Shown in pieces: positions 24,143 through 32,248 of a stretch of 64,000 nt of DNA; the stretch's first letter is position 1; each line of letters begins with the position of its first letter. The translations under genes were made by a program, and so were the position numbers. The notes beneath the pieces are model-generated. The model did no database searches. It worked only from the letters and a program-made list of their open reading frames with translations, and was not told where the DNA came from. Location of the stretch: contig NZ_CP032621.1 in NCBI RefSeq assembly GCF_003627155.1, forward strand, positions 558,001-622,000, read 5' to 3'. Source of the stretch: Streptococcus gwangjuense. GTDB taxonomy: Bacteria > Bacillota > Bacilli > Lactobacillales > Streptococcaceae.

Positions 24143-26614
24143 ATGTCCAACATTCAAAACATGTCCCTAGAGGACATCATGGGAGAGCGCTTTGGTCGCT
24201 ACTCCAAGTACATCATTCAAGACCGGGCTTTGCCAGATATTCGTGATGGCTTGAAGCCGGTTCAGCGCCGCATTCTTTATTCTATGAATAAGGATGGCAA
24301 CACCTTTGACAAGAGCTACCGCAAGTCGGCCAAGTCTGTCGGGAACATCATGGGGAATTTTCACCCACATGGTGATAGTTCTATCTATGATGCTATGGTT
24401 CGTATGTCGCAAGACTGGAAAAATCGTGAGATTCTAGTTGAAATGCATGGTAATAACGGTTCTATGGACGGAGATCCGCCTGCGGCTATGCGTTATACCG
24501 AGGCTCGTTTGTCTGAGATTGCTGGTTATCTTCTTCAGGATATCGAGAAAAAGACAGTTCCCTTTGCTTGGAACTTTGACGATACCGAGAAAGAACCAAC
24601 TGTTTTGCCAGCAGCCTTTCCAAATCTTTTAGTCAATGGTTCGACTGGGATTTCGGCTGGATATGCCACAGATATTCCTCCCCATAATTTGGCTGAGGTC
24701 ATTGATGCCGCGGTTTACATGATTGACCATCCAACGGCCAAAGTTGAAAAACTCATGGAATTCTTGCCTGGACCAGACTTCCCGACTGGAGGGATTATCC
24801 AGGGTCGTGATGAAATCAAGAAGGCCTATGAAACTGGGAAAGGGCGCGTGGTTGTTCGTTCCAAGACTGAGATTGAAAAGCTAAAAGGTGGCAAGGAACA
24901 AATCGTTATCACTGAGATTCCTTATGAAATCAATAAGGCCAATCTGGTCAAGAAAATCGATGATGTTCGTGTCAATAACAAGGTGGCAGGAATTGCTGAG
25001 GTTCGTGATGAGTCTGACCGTGACGGTCTTCGTATCGCGATTGAACTCAAGAAAGACGCCAATTCTGAGCTTGTTCTCAACTATCTCTTCAAATATACTG
25101 ACTTGCAAATCAATTACAACTTTAATATGGTGGCGATTGACAATTTCACCCCTCGTCAGGTTGGGATTGTCCCAATTTTATCTAGCTACATTGCCCATCG
25201 TCGTGAAGTGATTTTGGCTCGTTCCCGCTTTGACAAGGAAAAGGCTGAGAAGCGTCTCCATATCGTCGAAGGTTTGATTCATGTAATTTCGATTTTGGAC
25301 GAAGTCATTGCTCTTATTCGTGCTTCTGAGAATAAGGCTGACGCCAAGGAAAACCTCAAGGTCAGCTATGATTTTACAGAAGAGCAGGCTGAGGCCATCG
25401 TTACCTTGCAACTTTACCGTTTGACCAATACAGACGTGGTTGTCTTGCAGGAAGAAGAAGCTGAACTTCGTGAAAAGATTGCCATGCTTGCGGCGATTAT
25501 CGGTGATGAACGGACTATGTACAATCTCATGAAGAAAGAGCTTCGTGAGGTCAAGAAGAAATTTGCGACACCACGTTTGAGTACTTTGGAAGATACAGCA
25601 AAAGTAATCGAGATTGATACAGCTAGTCTGATCGCCGAGGAAGATACCTACGTCAGCGTGACCAAGGCAGGTTACATCAAGCGTACTAGTCCACGTTCCT
25701 TTGCGGCTTCAACGCTGGAAGAAATTGGCAAACGTGACGACGATCGTTTGATTTTTGTGCAAGCTGCCAAGACAACCCAACACCTCTTGATGTTTACCAG
25801 TCTTGGAAATGTCATCTACAGACCAATCCATGAATTGGCAGATATTCGTTGGAAGGACATCGGAGAGCATCTGAGCCAGACTATCACAAACTTTGAAACC
25901 AACGAAGAAATCCTTTATGTGGAAGTCGTGGATCAGTTTGATGATGCGACAACTTATTTTGCGGCGACTCGTCTCGGTCAAATCAAGCGTGTAGAACGAA
26001 AAGAATTCACCCCATGGCGGACCTACAAGTCTAAGTCTGTCAAGTATGCTAAGCTAAAAGACGAGACAGACCAGATTGTAGCAGTGGCTCCGATTAAACT
26101 AGATGATGTTCTTTTGATTAGCCAAAACGGTTATGCTCTGCGTTTCAATATCGAAGAGGTTCCAGTTGTTGGTGCCAAGGCTGCAGGTGTCAAGGCTATG
26201 AACCTGAAAGAAGATGATGTCCTCCAATCGGCCTTTATCTGTAATACCTCATCCTTCTACCTCTTGACTCAGCGTGGAAGTTTGAAACGTGTTTCTATTG
26301 ACGAAATTCCGGCAACCAGCCGTGCCAAACGTGGGTTACAAGTCTTGCGTGAGTTGAAAAACAAACCGCATCGTGTCTTCTTGGCAGGAGCGGTTGCAGA
26401 ACAAGGCTTCGTTGGTGACCTCTTTAGTACAGAAGTGGAAGAGAACGACCAAACTCTGCTTGTCCAATCCAACAAAGGTACAATCTATGAAAGTCGACTA
26501 CAAGACTTGAACCTGTCAGAACGTACTAGCAATGGAAGCTTTATTTCAGATACCATTTCAGATGAAGAAGTTTTTGACGCTTATCTTAAAGAAGTATTTA
26601 CAGAAGCCAAATAA
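24143..26614 (+). CDS. parC: DNA topoisomerase IV subunit A
   Basis: Breakage-rejoining subunit of topoisomerase IV. 823 residues, the pneumococcal length. The catalytic tyrosine is Y118 in AAMRYTEARL. The quinolone-resistance region is wild-type at the main positions: S79 and D83 in HPHGDSSIYDAM, and K137. The C-terminal beta-pinwheel repeats are complete. A weak AAGAGAA site precedes the ATG. It is separated from parE by the accessory block and followed by a terminator. Confidence 0.97.
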   Translation: MSNIQNMSLEDIMGERFGRYSKYIIQDRALPDIRDGLKPVQRRILYSMNKDGNTFDKSYRKSAKSVGNIMGNFHPHGDSSIYDAMVRMSQDWKNREILVEMHGNNGSMDGDPPAAMRYTEARLSEIAGYLLQDIEKKTVPFAWNFDDTEKEPTVLPAAFPNLLVNGSTGISAGYATDIPPHNLAEVIDAAVYMIDHPTAKVEKLMEFLPGPDFPTGGIIQGRDEIKKAYETGKGRVVVRSKTEIEKLKGGKEQIVITEIPYEINKANLVKKIDDVRVNNKVAGIAEVRDESDRDGLRIAIELKKDANSELVLNYLFKYTDLQINYNFNMVAIDNFTPRQVGIVPILSSYIAHRREVILARSRFDKEKAEKRLHIVEGLIHVISILDEVIALIRASENKADAKENLKVSYDFTEEQAEAIVTLQLYRLTNTDVVVLQEEEAELREKIAMLAAIIGDERTMYNLMKKELREVKKKFATPRLSTLEDTAKVIEIDTASLIAEEDTYVSVTKAGYIKRTSPRSFAASTLEEIGKRDDDRLIFVQAAKTTQHLLMFTSLGNVIYRPIHELADIRWKDIGEHLSQTITNFETNEEILYVEVVDQFDDATTYFAATRLGQIKRVERKEFTPWRTYKSKSVKYAKLKDETDQIVAVAPIKLDDVLLISQNGYALRFNIEEVPVVGAKAAGVKAMNLKEDDVLQSAFICNTSSFYLLTQRGSLKRVSIDEIPATSRAKRGLQVLRELKNKPHRVFLAGAVAEQGFVGDLFSTEVEENDQTLLVQSNKGTIYESRLQDLNLSERTSNGSFISDTISDEEVFDAYLKEVFTEAK

Positions 26615-26624
26615 GTGAAATGAA

Positions 26625-26652
26625 GAATCAGTTCTCAGAGCTGGTTCTTTTT
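26625..26652 (+). terminator. parC terminator
   Basis: GAATCAGTTC/GAGCTGGTTC (10 bp with G-U pairs) and loop TCA, followed by T5. Confidence 0.8.
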
Positions 26653-26660
26653 ATTGAAGA

Positions 26661-26675
26661 AATTTTCTGAAAATT
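26661..26675. promoter_or_regulatory. CodY box upstream of ilvE
   Basis: AATTTTCTGAAAATT is an exact match to the Gram-positive CodY consensus AATTTTCWGAAAATT. It lies just upstream of the ilvE promoter, where CodY bound to branched-chain amino acids would be expected to repress. Confidence 0.85.
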
Positions 26676-26686
26676 ACAAAATATAC

Positions 26687-26714
26687 TTGCTATTTTAGAA
26701 AAATAGTGTAGAAT
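26687..26714 (+). promoter_or_regulatory. ilvE promoter
   Basis: TTGCTA, 16-base spacer, TAGAAT, about 35 bases before the ilvE ATG. The CodY box ends 11 bases upstream of the -35. Confidence 0.65.
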
Positions 26715-26748
26715 AAAAGAAATAGGTTTTTAGAATAAGGAGTGGAAT

Positions 26749-27771
26749 ATGACAGTAACGATTGATTGGGAAAATCTCGGTTTTTCCTATATGAAATTAC
26801 CTTATCGCTATATTGCTCATTTTAAAAATGGACAATGGAATCAAGGAGAGTTGACAGAAGATGCAACCTTGCATATTTCAGAGTCTTCTCCAAGTCTTCA
26901 CTATGGACAACAAGCATTCGAAGGTTTAAAAGCTTATCGTACTAAGGATGGCAGTATTCAACTTTTCCGTCCTGATGAAAATGCTAAACGTCTGCAACGT
27001 ACTTGTGATCGTCTCTTGATGCCACAAGTTCCGACAGAAATGTTTGTAGAAGCTTGTAAGGAAGTTGTTCGTGCCAATGAAGAATATGTACCTCCATACG
27101 GAACAGGTGGAACCCTTTATCTTCGTCCTCTTTTGATTGGAGTAGGAGATATTATCGGAGTAAAACCAGCAGAAGAGTACATTTTCACTATCTTTGCCAT
27201 GCCAGTTGGTAATTACTTTAAAGGTGGTTTGGTTCCAACCAACTTCTTGATTCAGGATGAATACGATCGTGCCGCTCCAAATGGTACAGGTGCAGCTAAG
27301 GTTGGTGGGAACTATGCTGCCAGTCTCTTACCAGGGAAATTGGCCAAGTCACGTCATTTCTCAGATGTTATCTATCTAGATCCATCAACTCATACAAAGA
27401 TTGAAGAAGTCGGATCAGCTAACTTCTTTGGAATTACAGCTGACAATGAGTTTGTAACACCATTGAGTCCATCTATCTTGCCATCTATTACCAAGTATTC
27501 TTTGCTTTATTTGGCAGAACATCGCTTGGGCTTAACTCCTATTGAGGGTGATGTCCCGATTGACAACCTTGACCGTTTTGTAGAGGCAGGTGCCTGTGGT
27601 ACAGCAGCGGTTATTTCTCCAATTGGTGGAATTCAGCACGGTGATGATTTCCATGTTTTCTATAGTGAAACAGAAGTAGGTCCTGTGACTCGTAAACTCT
27701 ATGATGAATTGACAGGAATTCAGTTTGGCGATATTGAAGCGCCAGAAGGTTGGATTGTAAAAGTAGATTAA
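26749..27771 (+). CDS. ilvE: branched-chain amino-acid aminotransferase
   Basis: PLP enzyme that interconverts Leu/Ile/Val and their 2-oxo acids with glutamate, in the cytoplasm. 340 residues, class IV fold. SLHYGQQAFEGLKAYR near residues 50-65 and GAAKVGGNYAASL, with the PLP-binding lysine, are typical. AAGGAG precedes the ATG. An exact CodY box upstream indicates control by branched-chain amino-acid supply, matching the enzyme's role. The peptide-binding lipoprotein gene follows after 22 bases and may share the transcript. Confidence 0.95.
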   Translation: MTVTIDWENLGFSYMKLPYRYIAHFKNGQWNQGELTEDATLHISESSPSLHYGQQAFEGLKAYRTKDGSIQLFRPDENAKRLQRTCDRLLMPQVPTEMFVEACKEVVRANEEYVPPYGTGGTLYLRPLLIGVGDIIGVKPAEEYIFTIFAMPVGNYFKGGLVPTNFLIQDEYDRAAPNGTGAAKVGGNYAASLLPGKLAKSRHFSDVIYLDPSTHTKIEEVGSANFFGITADNEFVTPLSPSILPSITKYSLLYLAEHRLGLTPIEGDVPIDNLDRFVEAGACGTAAVISPIGGIQHGDDFHVFYSETEVGPVTRKLYDELTGIQFGDIEAPEGWIVKVD

Positions 27772-27793
27772 AATTAACTAAAGGAGATTTTTT

Positions 27794-29761
27794 ATGAAAT
27801 CGAAAAAGTGGCTCTTAACAGCAGGAGTGGTCCTGAGTACAACAGCTCTATTAGTGGCTTGTGGAAAAGCTGATAAAGAAGCAGATGCACCGACAACATT
27901 TTCATATGTCTATGCAGTAGATCCAGCATCTTTGGACTATAGTATAGCGACTCGTACATCTACAACAGATGTCATCGGGAACGTGGTTGATGGTTTGATG
28001 GAAAACGACCAATACGGAAATGTTATTCCTTCCTTGGCTGAAGATTGGTCTGTGTCAAAAGATGGTTTGACTTATACCTATAAACTTCGTAAAGGAGTTA
28101 AATGGTACACTTCAGAAGGTGAAGAATACGCAGAAGTAACAGCCCATGACTTTGTGACAGGACTAAAACACGTAGCTGACGGTAAGTCAGACGGTGTCTC
28201 TCTCATCCAAAATTCAATCAAGGGCTTGGATGCCTACATGACTGGTGAGACCAATGATTTCTCTACAGTTGGTGTCAAGGCCTTGGACGATTACACAGTT
28301 GAATATACCCTAAACAAACCAGAAAGCTTCTGGAACTCTAAAGTCACCACAGCAACGATGTTACCTGTAAATGAAGAATTTTTGAAGGCATCAGGTAAAG
28401 ATTATGGAGCAGTTACTCCAGCGGGAATTCTCTATAATGGTCCTTATATCTTGAAGACCTTGACTTCCAAATCGTTGATTGAATACGAGAAAAATCCAAA
28501 TTATTGGGATAAAGAAAAGGTAAAAATCGAGAAGATTAAATTGACTTACTACGATGGTTCTGATCAGGAATCGTTGATTCGTAGTTTCTCTTCAGGTGCC
28601 TATACGACAGCCCGTCTCTTCCCAAGTAGCTCAAACTTTGCTTCAACTTTGGAACAATACGGAGATAAAATCACTTATAGTCCACAGGACTCAAGTAGTT
28701 ATTACTTCACCTTTAACGTAAATCGTCAGTCATATAATAAAACTGCGAAAACAAGTGAAGAACAAAAGACTTCTACAAAAGAAGCTATGCTTAATAAGGA
28801 CTTCCGTCAGGCTATCAACTTTGCCTTCAACCGTCATTCTTATGCTGCCCAGCTAAATGGCGAAGACGGTGCGGATAAGATTATTCGTAACAGCCTTGTT
28901 CCTGACAACTTTGTACAAGCAGGTGGTAAAAACTTTGGTCAAATCGCTCAAGCAGAGTTGGTGAACTATGGTGACCAATGGAAAGGTGTTGAGCTAGTTG
29001 ACGGTAAGGATTCTATCTACAACCCTGACAAGGCTAAAGCTGCGTTCGAAAAAGCTAAGAAAGACTTGGAATCTAAAGGGGTAACCTTCCCAATTCATTT
29101 GGATGTCCCAGTTGAACAAACAGATACCATCGCCGTTCAACAAAGCAACTCTTTCAAACAGTCTATTGAATCAACTCTTGGTGCTGAAAATGTTGTCATC
29201 GACGTTCTTCAAATGACAGATAATGAAAAGGAAACAATCACTTCACAAGCACGTGTTCCTTCTCAAAAAGACTATGATTTGAACAGTACAGGATGGGCTC
29301 CAAGTTATCAAGACCCAGCATCTTACTTGAATATCATGGATCCTAAATCAGGTTCTGCTATGAAACACCTTGGTATTACTAAAGGGAAAGATAAGGATGT
29401 TGTAGCGAAACTTGGTTTGGACCAGTATAAGAAATTATTGGATGATGCCGATTCAGAAACTACTAATCTTGAAGAGCGCTATGAAAAATATGCCAAGGCT
29501 CAAGCTTGGTTGACAGATAGTTCATTATTGATGCCAACAGCCTCATCTGGTGGTTCACCAGTTGTAAGTAATGTCGTGCCATTCTCAAAACCATACTCAC
29601 AAGTTGGTATTAAGGGTGACCCATATATCTTTAAAGGAATGAAATTACAAAAAGATATCGTTACGACAAAAGAATATGAAGAAGCACTGAAAAAATGGCA
29701 AAAAGAAAAATTGGAATCAAATGGTAAGTACCAAAAAGAACTAGAAAAACACATTAAATAA
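27794..29761 (+). CDS. oligopeptide-binding lipoprotein (AmiA/AliB-like)
   Basis: 655 residues, matching the AmiA/AliA/AliB group of streptococcal peptide-binding lipoproteins that deliver peptides to the Ami permease. Lipoprotein signal MKSKKWLLTAGVVL... ends with lipobox LVAC (C23). The SBP_bac_5 fold is clear, for example LAEDWSVSKDGLTYTYKLRKGVKW and GPYILK. No permease or ATPase genes are adjacent, which is usual for the orphan Ali proteins. It lies 22 bases after ilvE, behind a CodY box, so it may respond to amino-acid supply. Confidence 0.92.
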   Translation: MKSKKWLLTAGVVLSTTALLVACGKADKEADAPTTFSYVYAVDPASLDYSIATRTSTTDVIGNVVDGLMENDQYGNVIPSLAEDWSVSKDGLTYTYKLRKGVKWYTSEGEEYAEVTAHDFVTGLKHVADGKSDGVSLIQNSIKGLDAYMTGETNDFSTVGVKALDDYTVEYTLNKPESFWNSKVTTATMLPVNEEFLKASGKDYGAVTPAGILYNGPYILKTLTSKSLIEYEKNPNYWDKEKVKIEKIKLTYYDGSDQESLIRSFSSGAYTTARLFPSSSNFASTLEQYGDKITYSPQDSSSYYFTFNVNRQSYNKTAKTSEEQKTSTKEAMLNKDFRQAINFAFNRHSYAAQLNGEDGADKIIRNSLVPDNFVQAGGKNFGQIAQAELVNYGDQWKGVELVDGKDSIYNPDKAKAAFEKAKKDLESKGVTFPIHLDVPVEQTDTIAVQQSNSFKQSIESTLGAENVVIDVLQMTDNEKETITSQARVPSQKDYDLNSTGWAPSYQDPASYLNIMDPKSGSAMKHLGITKGKDKDVVAKLGLDQYKKLLDDADSETTNLEERYEKYAKAQAWLTDSSLLMPTASSGGSPVVSNVVPFSKPYSQVGIKGDPYIFKGMKLQKDIVTTKEYEEALKKWQKEKLESNGKYQKELEKHIK

Positions 29762-29766
29762 AGCAG

Positions 29767-29807
29767 AAAACTCTATATCAGACATGGAATGATATAGAGT
29801 TTTTTCT
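29767..29807 (+). terminator. terminator after peptide-binding lipoprotein
   Basis: AAAACTCTATATCA/TGATATAGAGTTTT, 14 bp, 9-base loop, T6. Confidence 0.92.
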
Positions 29808-29859
29808 TGCTAGTTTTAGGATTTTCTTGTAAAATAGAAAAAGTGAAGAGAGGTATGAA

Positions 29860-30090
29860 ATGAGTAAGAAAGATAAAAAAATCGAAATTCAAGTAGCAGA
29901 TGCCAAAGTTAAGGTAGGAAAAGACAGTTTTGAAGGTTATACATTGACCATTGGTAAAAAAGTTATCGGAGAAATTGCCGAATTAGATGGACAATTTGCC
30001 ATTATAAAGAATGGGAATGTCGATAGTTTTTATAAAAAATTGGAAAAAGCTGTGGAAATTTTGATTGAAAATTATAATTTAGCAAAATAA
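29860..30090 (+). CDS. DUF2969 protein
   Basis: 76 residues of the small streptococcal DUF2969 family (call from memory). Lys-rich N-terminus, beta-strand pattern in the middle and a C-terminal helix with KKLEKAVEILIENYN. GAGAGG lies before the ATG. No known function. tRNA-Tyr follows, driven by its own promoter that begins just after this stop. Confidence 0.8.
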   Translation: MSKKDKKIEIQVADAKVKVGKDSFEGYTLTIGKKVIGEIAELDGQFAIIKNGNVDSFYKKLEKAVEILIENYNLAK

Positions 30091-30093
30091 GTC

Positions 30094-30122
30094 TTGTTTT
30101 TTTGAAATTTTCATGATATAAT
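30094..30122 (+). promoter_or_regulatory. promoter of the tRNA-Tyr/tRNA-Gln pair
   Basis: TTGTTT, 17-base spacer, TATAAT, with TG one base before the -10. tRNA-Tyr starts 18 bases downstream. Confidence 0.75.
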
Positions 30123-30139
30123 AGTCCATGTTGATTGTA

Positions 30140-30220
30140 GGAGAGATAGCGAAGAGGCTAAACGCGGCGGACTGTAAATCCGCTCCTTCGGGTTCGGGGG
30201 TTCGAATCCCTCTCTCTCCA
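30140..30220 (+). tRNA. tRNA-Tyr(GUA)
   Basis: 81 bases. Acceptor GGAGAGA/TCTCTCC, anticodon loop CTGTAAA (anticodon GTA), a long variable arm as expected for class II tRNA-Tyr, T-loop TTCGAAT, discriminator A. CCA not encoded. Confidence 0.97.
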
Positions 30221-30229
30221 TTCCATCAA

Positions 30230-30301
30230 TGGGGTATAGCCAAGCGGTAAGGCAAGGGACTTTGACTCCCTCATGCGTTGGTTCGAATCCAGCTACCCCA
30301 G
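30230..30301 (+). tRNA. tRNA-Gln(UUG)
   Basis: 72 bases. Acceptor TGGGGTA/TACCCCA, anticodon stem AGGGA/TCCCT around loop CTTTGAC (anticodon TTG), T-loop TTCGAAT, discriminator G. Nine bases after tRNA-Tyr, so the two are co-transcribed. Confidence 0.97.
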
Positions 30302-30462
30302 TTCTTAGGTAATAATCAAGATAAAAAGCAAAATATCTTAGGGTATTTTATTTTTATAATTGAAAGACGTGAACGATATGAACATGTCCTTGCGGGTGCT
30401 TAGGAAAAAAATTATAAGTATGTCAAGTTTAAGAAAAACTTGATTGTTGGAGGATTTTTTAG

Positions 30463-31665
30463 ATGAACGAATTTGAAGATTTGCTAAATAGCGTTAGCCA
30501 AGTTGAGACTGGTGATGTTGTTAGTGCTGAAGTATTGACAGTTGATGCGACTCAAGCTAACGTTGCAATCTCTGGAACTGGTGTTGAAGGTGTCTTGACT
30601 CTTCGCGAATTGACAAACGATCGCGATGCAGATATCAATGACTTTGTTAAAGTAGGAGAAGTATTGGATGTTCTTGTACTTCGTCAAGTAGTTGGTAAAG
30701 ATACTGATACAGTTACATACCTTGTATCTAAAAAACGCCTTGAAGCTCGCAAAGCATGGGACAAACTTGTTGGTCGCGAAGAAGAAGTTGTTACTGTTAA
30801 AGGAACTCGTGCCGTTAAAGGTGGACTTTCAGTAGAATTTGAAGGTGTTCGTGGATTTATCCCAGCTTCAATGTTGGATACTCGTTTCGTACGTAACACT
30901 GAGCGTTTTGTAGGTCAAGAATTTGACGCTAAAATCAAAGAAGTTGACGCTAAAGAAAACCGCTTCATCCTTTCACGTCGTGAAGTTGTTGAAGCAGCTA
31001 CAGCAGCAGCTCGTGCTGAAGTATTCGGTAAATTGGCTGTTGGTGATGTTGTAACTGGTAAAGTTGCTCGTATCACAAGCTTTGGTGCTTTCATCGACCT
31101 TGGTGGTGTTGACGGATTGGTTCACTTGACTGAATTGTCACACGAACGTAACGTATCACCAAAATCAGTTGTAACTGTTGGTGAAGAAATTGAAGTGAAA
31201 ATCCTTGATCTTAACGAAGAAGAAGGACGCGTATCACTTTCACTTAAAGCAACAACACCTGGACCATGGGATGGCGTTGAGCAAAAATTGGCTAAAGGTG
31301 ATGTAGTTGAAGGAACAGTTAAACGTTTGACTGACTTCGGTGCATTTGTTGAAGTATTGCCAGGTATCGATGGACTTGTTCACGTATCACAAATTTCACA
31401 CAAACGTATTGAAAATCCAAAAGAAGCTCTTAAAGTTGGTCAAGAAGTTCAAGTTAAAGTTCTTGAAGTTAATGCAGATGCAGAGCGCGTATCACTTTCT
31501 ATCAAAGCTCTTGAAGAACGTCCAGCTCAAGAAGAAGGACAAAAAGAAGAGAAACGTGCTGCTCGTCCACGTCGTCCAAAACGTCAAGAAAAACGTGATT
31601 TCGAACTTCCAGAAACACAAACAGGATTCTCAATGGCTGACTTGTTCGGTGATATCGAACTTTAA
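30463..31665 (+). CDS. rpsA: 30S ribosomal protein S1
   Basis: 400 residues with four S1 RNA-binding repeats, near residues 15-85, 102-168, 190-260 and 277-347. Repeats three and four are the best conserved (ITSFGAFIDLGGVDGLVHLTELSHER and LTDFGAFVEVLPGIDGLVHVSQISHKR). The tail is basic and Glu-rich. It promotes mRNA binding and translation initiation; Firmicute S1 is shorter than the six-repeat E. coli protein. GGAGG precedes the ATG. The ~160-base upstream region may carry autoregulatory leader signals. Confidence 0.94.
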   Translation: MNEFEDLLNSVSQVETGDVVSAEVLTVDATQANVAISGTGVEGVLTLRELTNDRDADINDFVKVGEVLDVLVLRQVVGKDTDTVTYLVSKKRLEARKAWDKLVGREEEVVTVKGTRAVKGGLSVEFEGVRGFIPASMLDTRFVRNTERFVGQEFDAKIKEVDAKENRFILSRREVVEAATAAARAEVFGKLAVGDVVTGKVARITSFGAFIDLGGVDGLVHLTELSHERNVSPKSVVTVGEEIEVKILDLNEEEGRVSLSLKATTPGPWDGVEQKLAKGDVVEGTVKRLTDFGAFVEVLPGIDGLVHVSQISHKRIENPKEALKVGQEVQVKVLEVNADAERVSLSIKALEERPAQEEGQKEEKRAARPRRPKRQEKRDFELPETQTGFSMADLFGDIEL

Positions 31666-31682
31666 TCAAATTGAAAATTCAC

Positions 31683-31714
31683 AAAATCCTTTGTTTTCTA
31701 AACAAGGGATTTTT
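31683..31714 (+). terminator. rpsA terminator
   Basis: A 14-bp stem, AAAATCCTTTGTTT/AAACAAGGGATTTT, with loop TCT and a T tail. Confidence 0.9.
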
Positions 31715-31717
31715 CTT

Positions 31718-31744
31718 TTGTCTGTAAGCCTTTTTTGATATAAT
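31718..31744 (+). promoter_or_regulatory. promoter of fRMsr-dnaX (leaderless start)
   Basis: TTGTCT, short 15-base spacer, extended -10 TGATATAAT ending at 31744. The ATG at 31751 is six bases on and has no ribosome site. Confidence 0.7.
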
Positions 31745-31750
31745 AGTTCT

Positions 31751-32248
31751 ATGTTAGAATCAGAAAAACAATCACGTTATCAAATGCTAAATGAAGAGCT
31801 CTCTTTTTTATTGGAAGGTGAAACAAATGTTTTGGCTAATCTTTCCAACGCCAGTGCTCTTTTAAAATCACGCTTTCCTAATACCGTATTTGCAGGCTTT
31901 TATCTGTTCGATGGAGAGGAATTGATTTTAGGTCCCTTCCAAGGAGGTGTTTCCTGCATCCGTATTGCACTGGGAAAAGGTGTTTGTGGGGAGGCAGCTC
32001 ATTTTCAGGAAACTGTTCTGGTTGGTGATGTAAGGACTTATCCCAACTATATTTCTTGTGATAGTCGAGCTAAAAGTGAAATTGTTGTGCCGATGGTAAA
32101 GAATGGTCAATTACTTGGAGTTCTGGATCTGGATTCTTCAGAGATTGATGATTATGATGCTATGGATCGAGATTATTTGGAACAATTTGTCGCTATTTTG
32201 CTTGAAAAAACAGAATGGGACTTTACAATGTTTGGGGAGAAAGCCTAA
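31751..32248 (+). CDS. free methionine-(R)-sulfoxide reductase (GAF domain)
   Basis: 165 residues, one GAF domain. It reduces free Met-R-sulfoxide, repairing oxidised methionine. The conserved active-site cysteines are visible in [15 protein letters not shown] (about 77-91) and [15 protein letters not shown] (about 102-116), as in fRMsr enzymes. Streptococci make much hydrogen peroxide, so the role is plausible. The start is predicted leaderless. The stop overlaps the dnaX ATG by one base (TAATG), so dnaX depends on this transcript. Confidence 0.9.
   Translation: MLESEKQSRYQMLNEELSFLLEGETNVLANLSNASALLKSRFPNTVFAGFYLFDGEELILGPFQGGVSCIRIALGKGVCGEAAHFQETVLVGDVRTYPNYISCDSRAKSEIVVPMVKNGQLLGVLDLDSSEIDDYDAMDRDYLEQFVAILLEKTEWDFTMFGEKA

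Noticed and set aside
28879..28886. TACGAATA on the minus strand
   Set aside because: Inside the peptide-binding lipoprotein coding sequence with no minus-strand gene; chance match.
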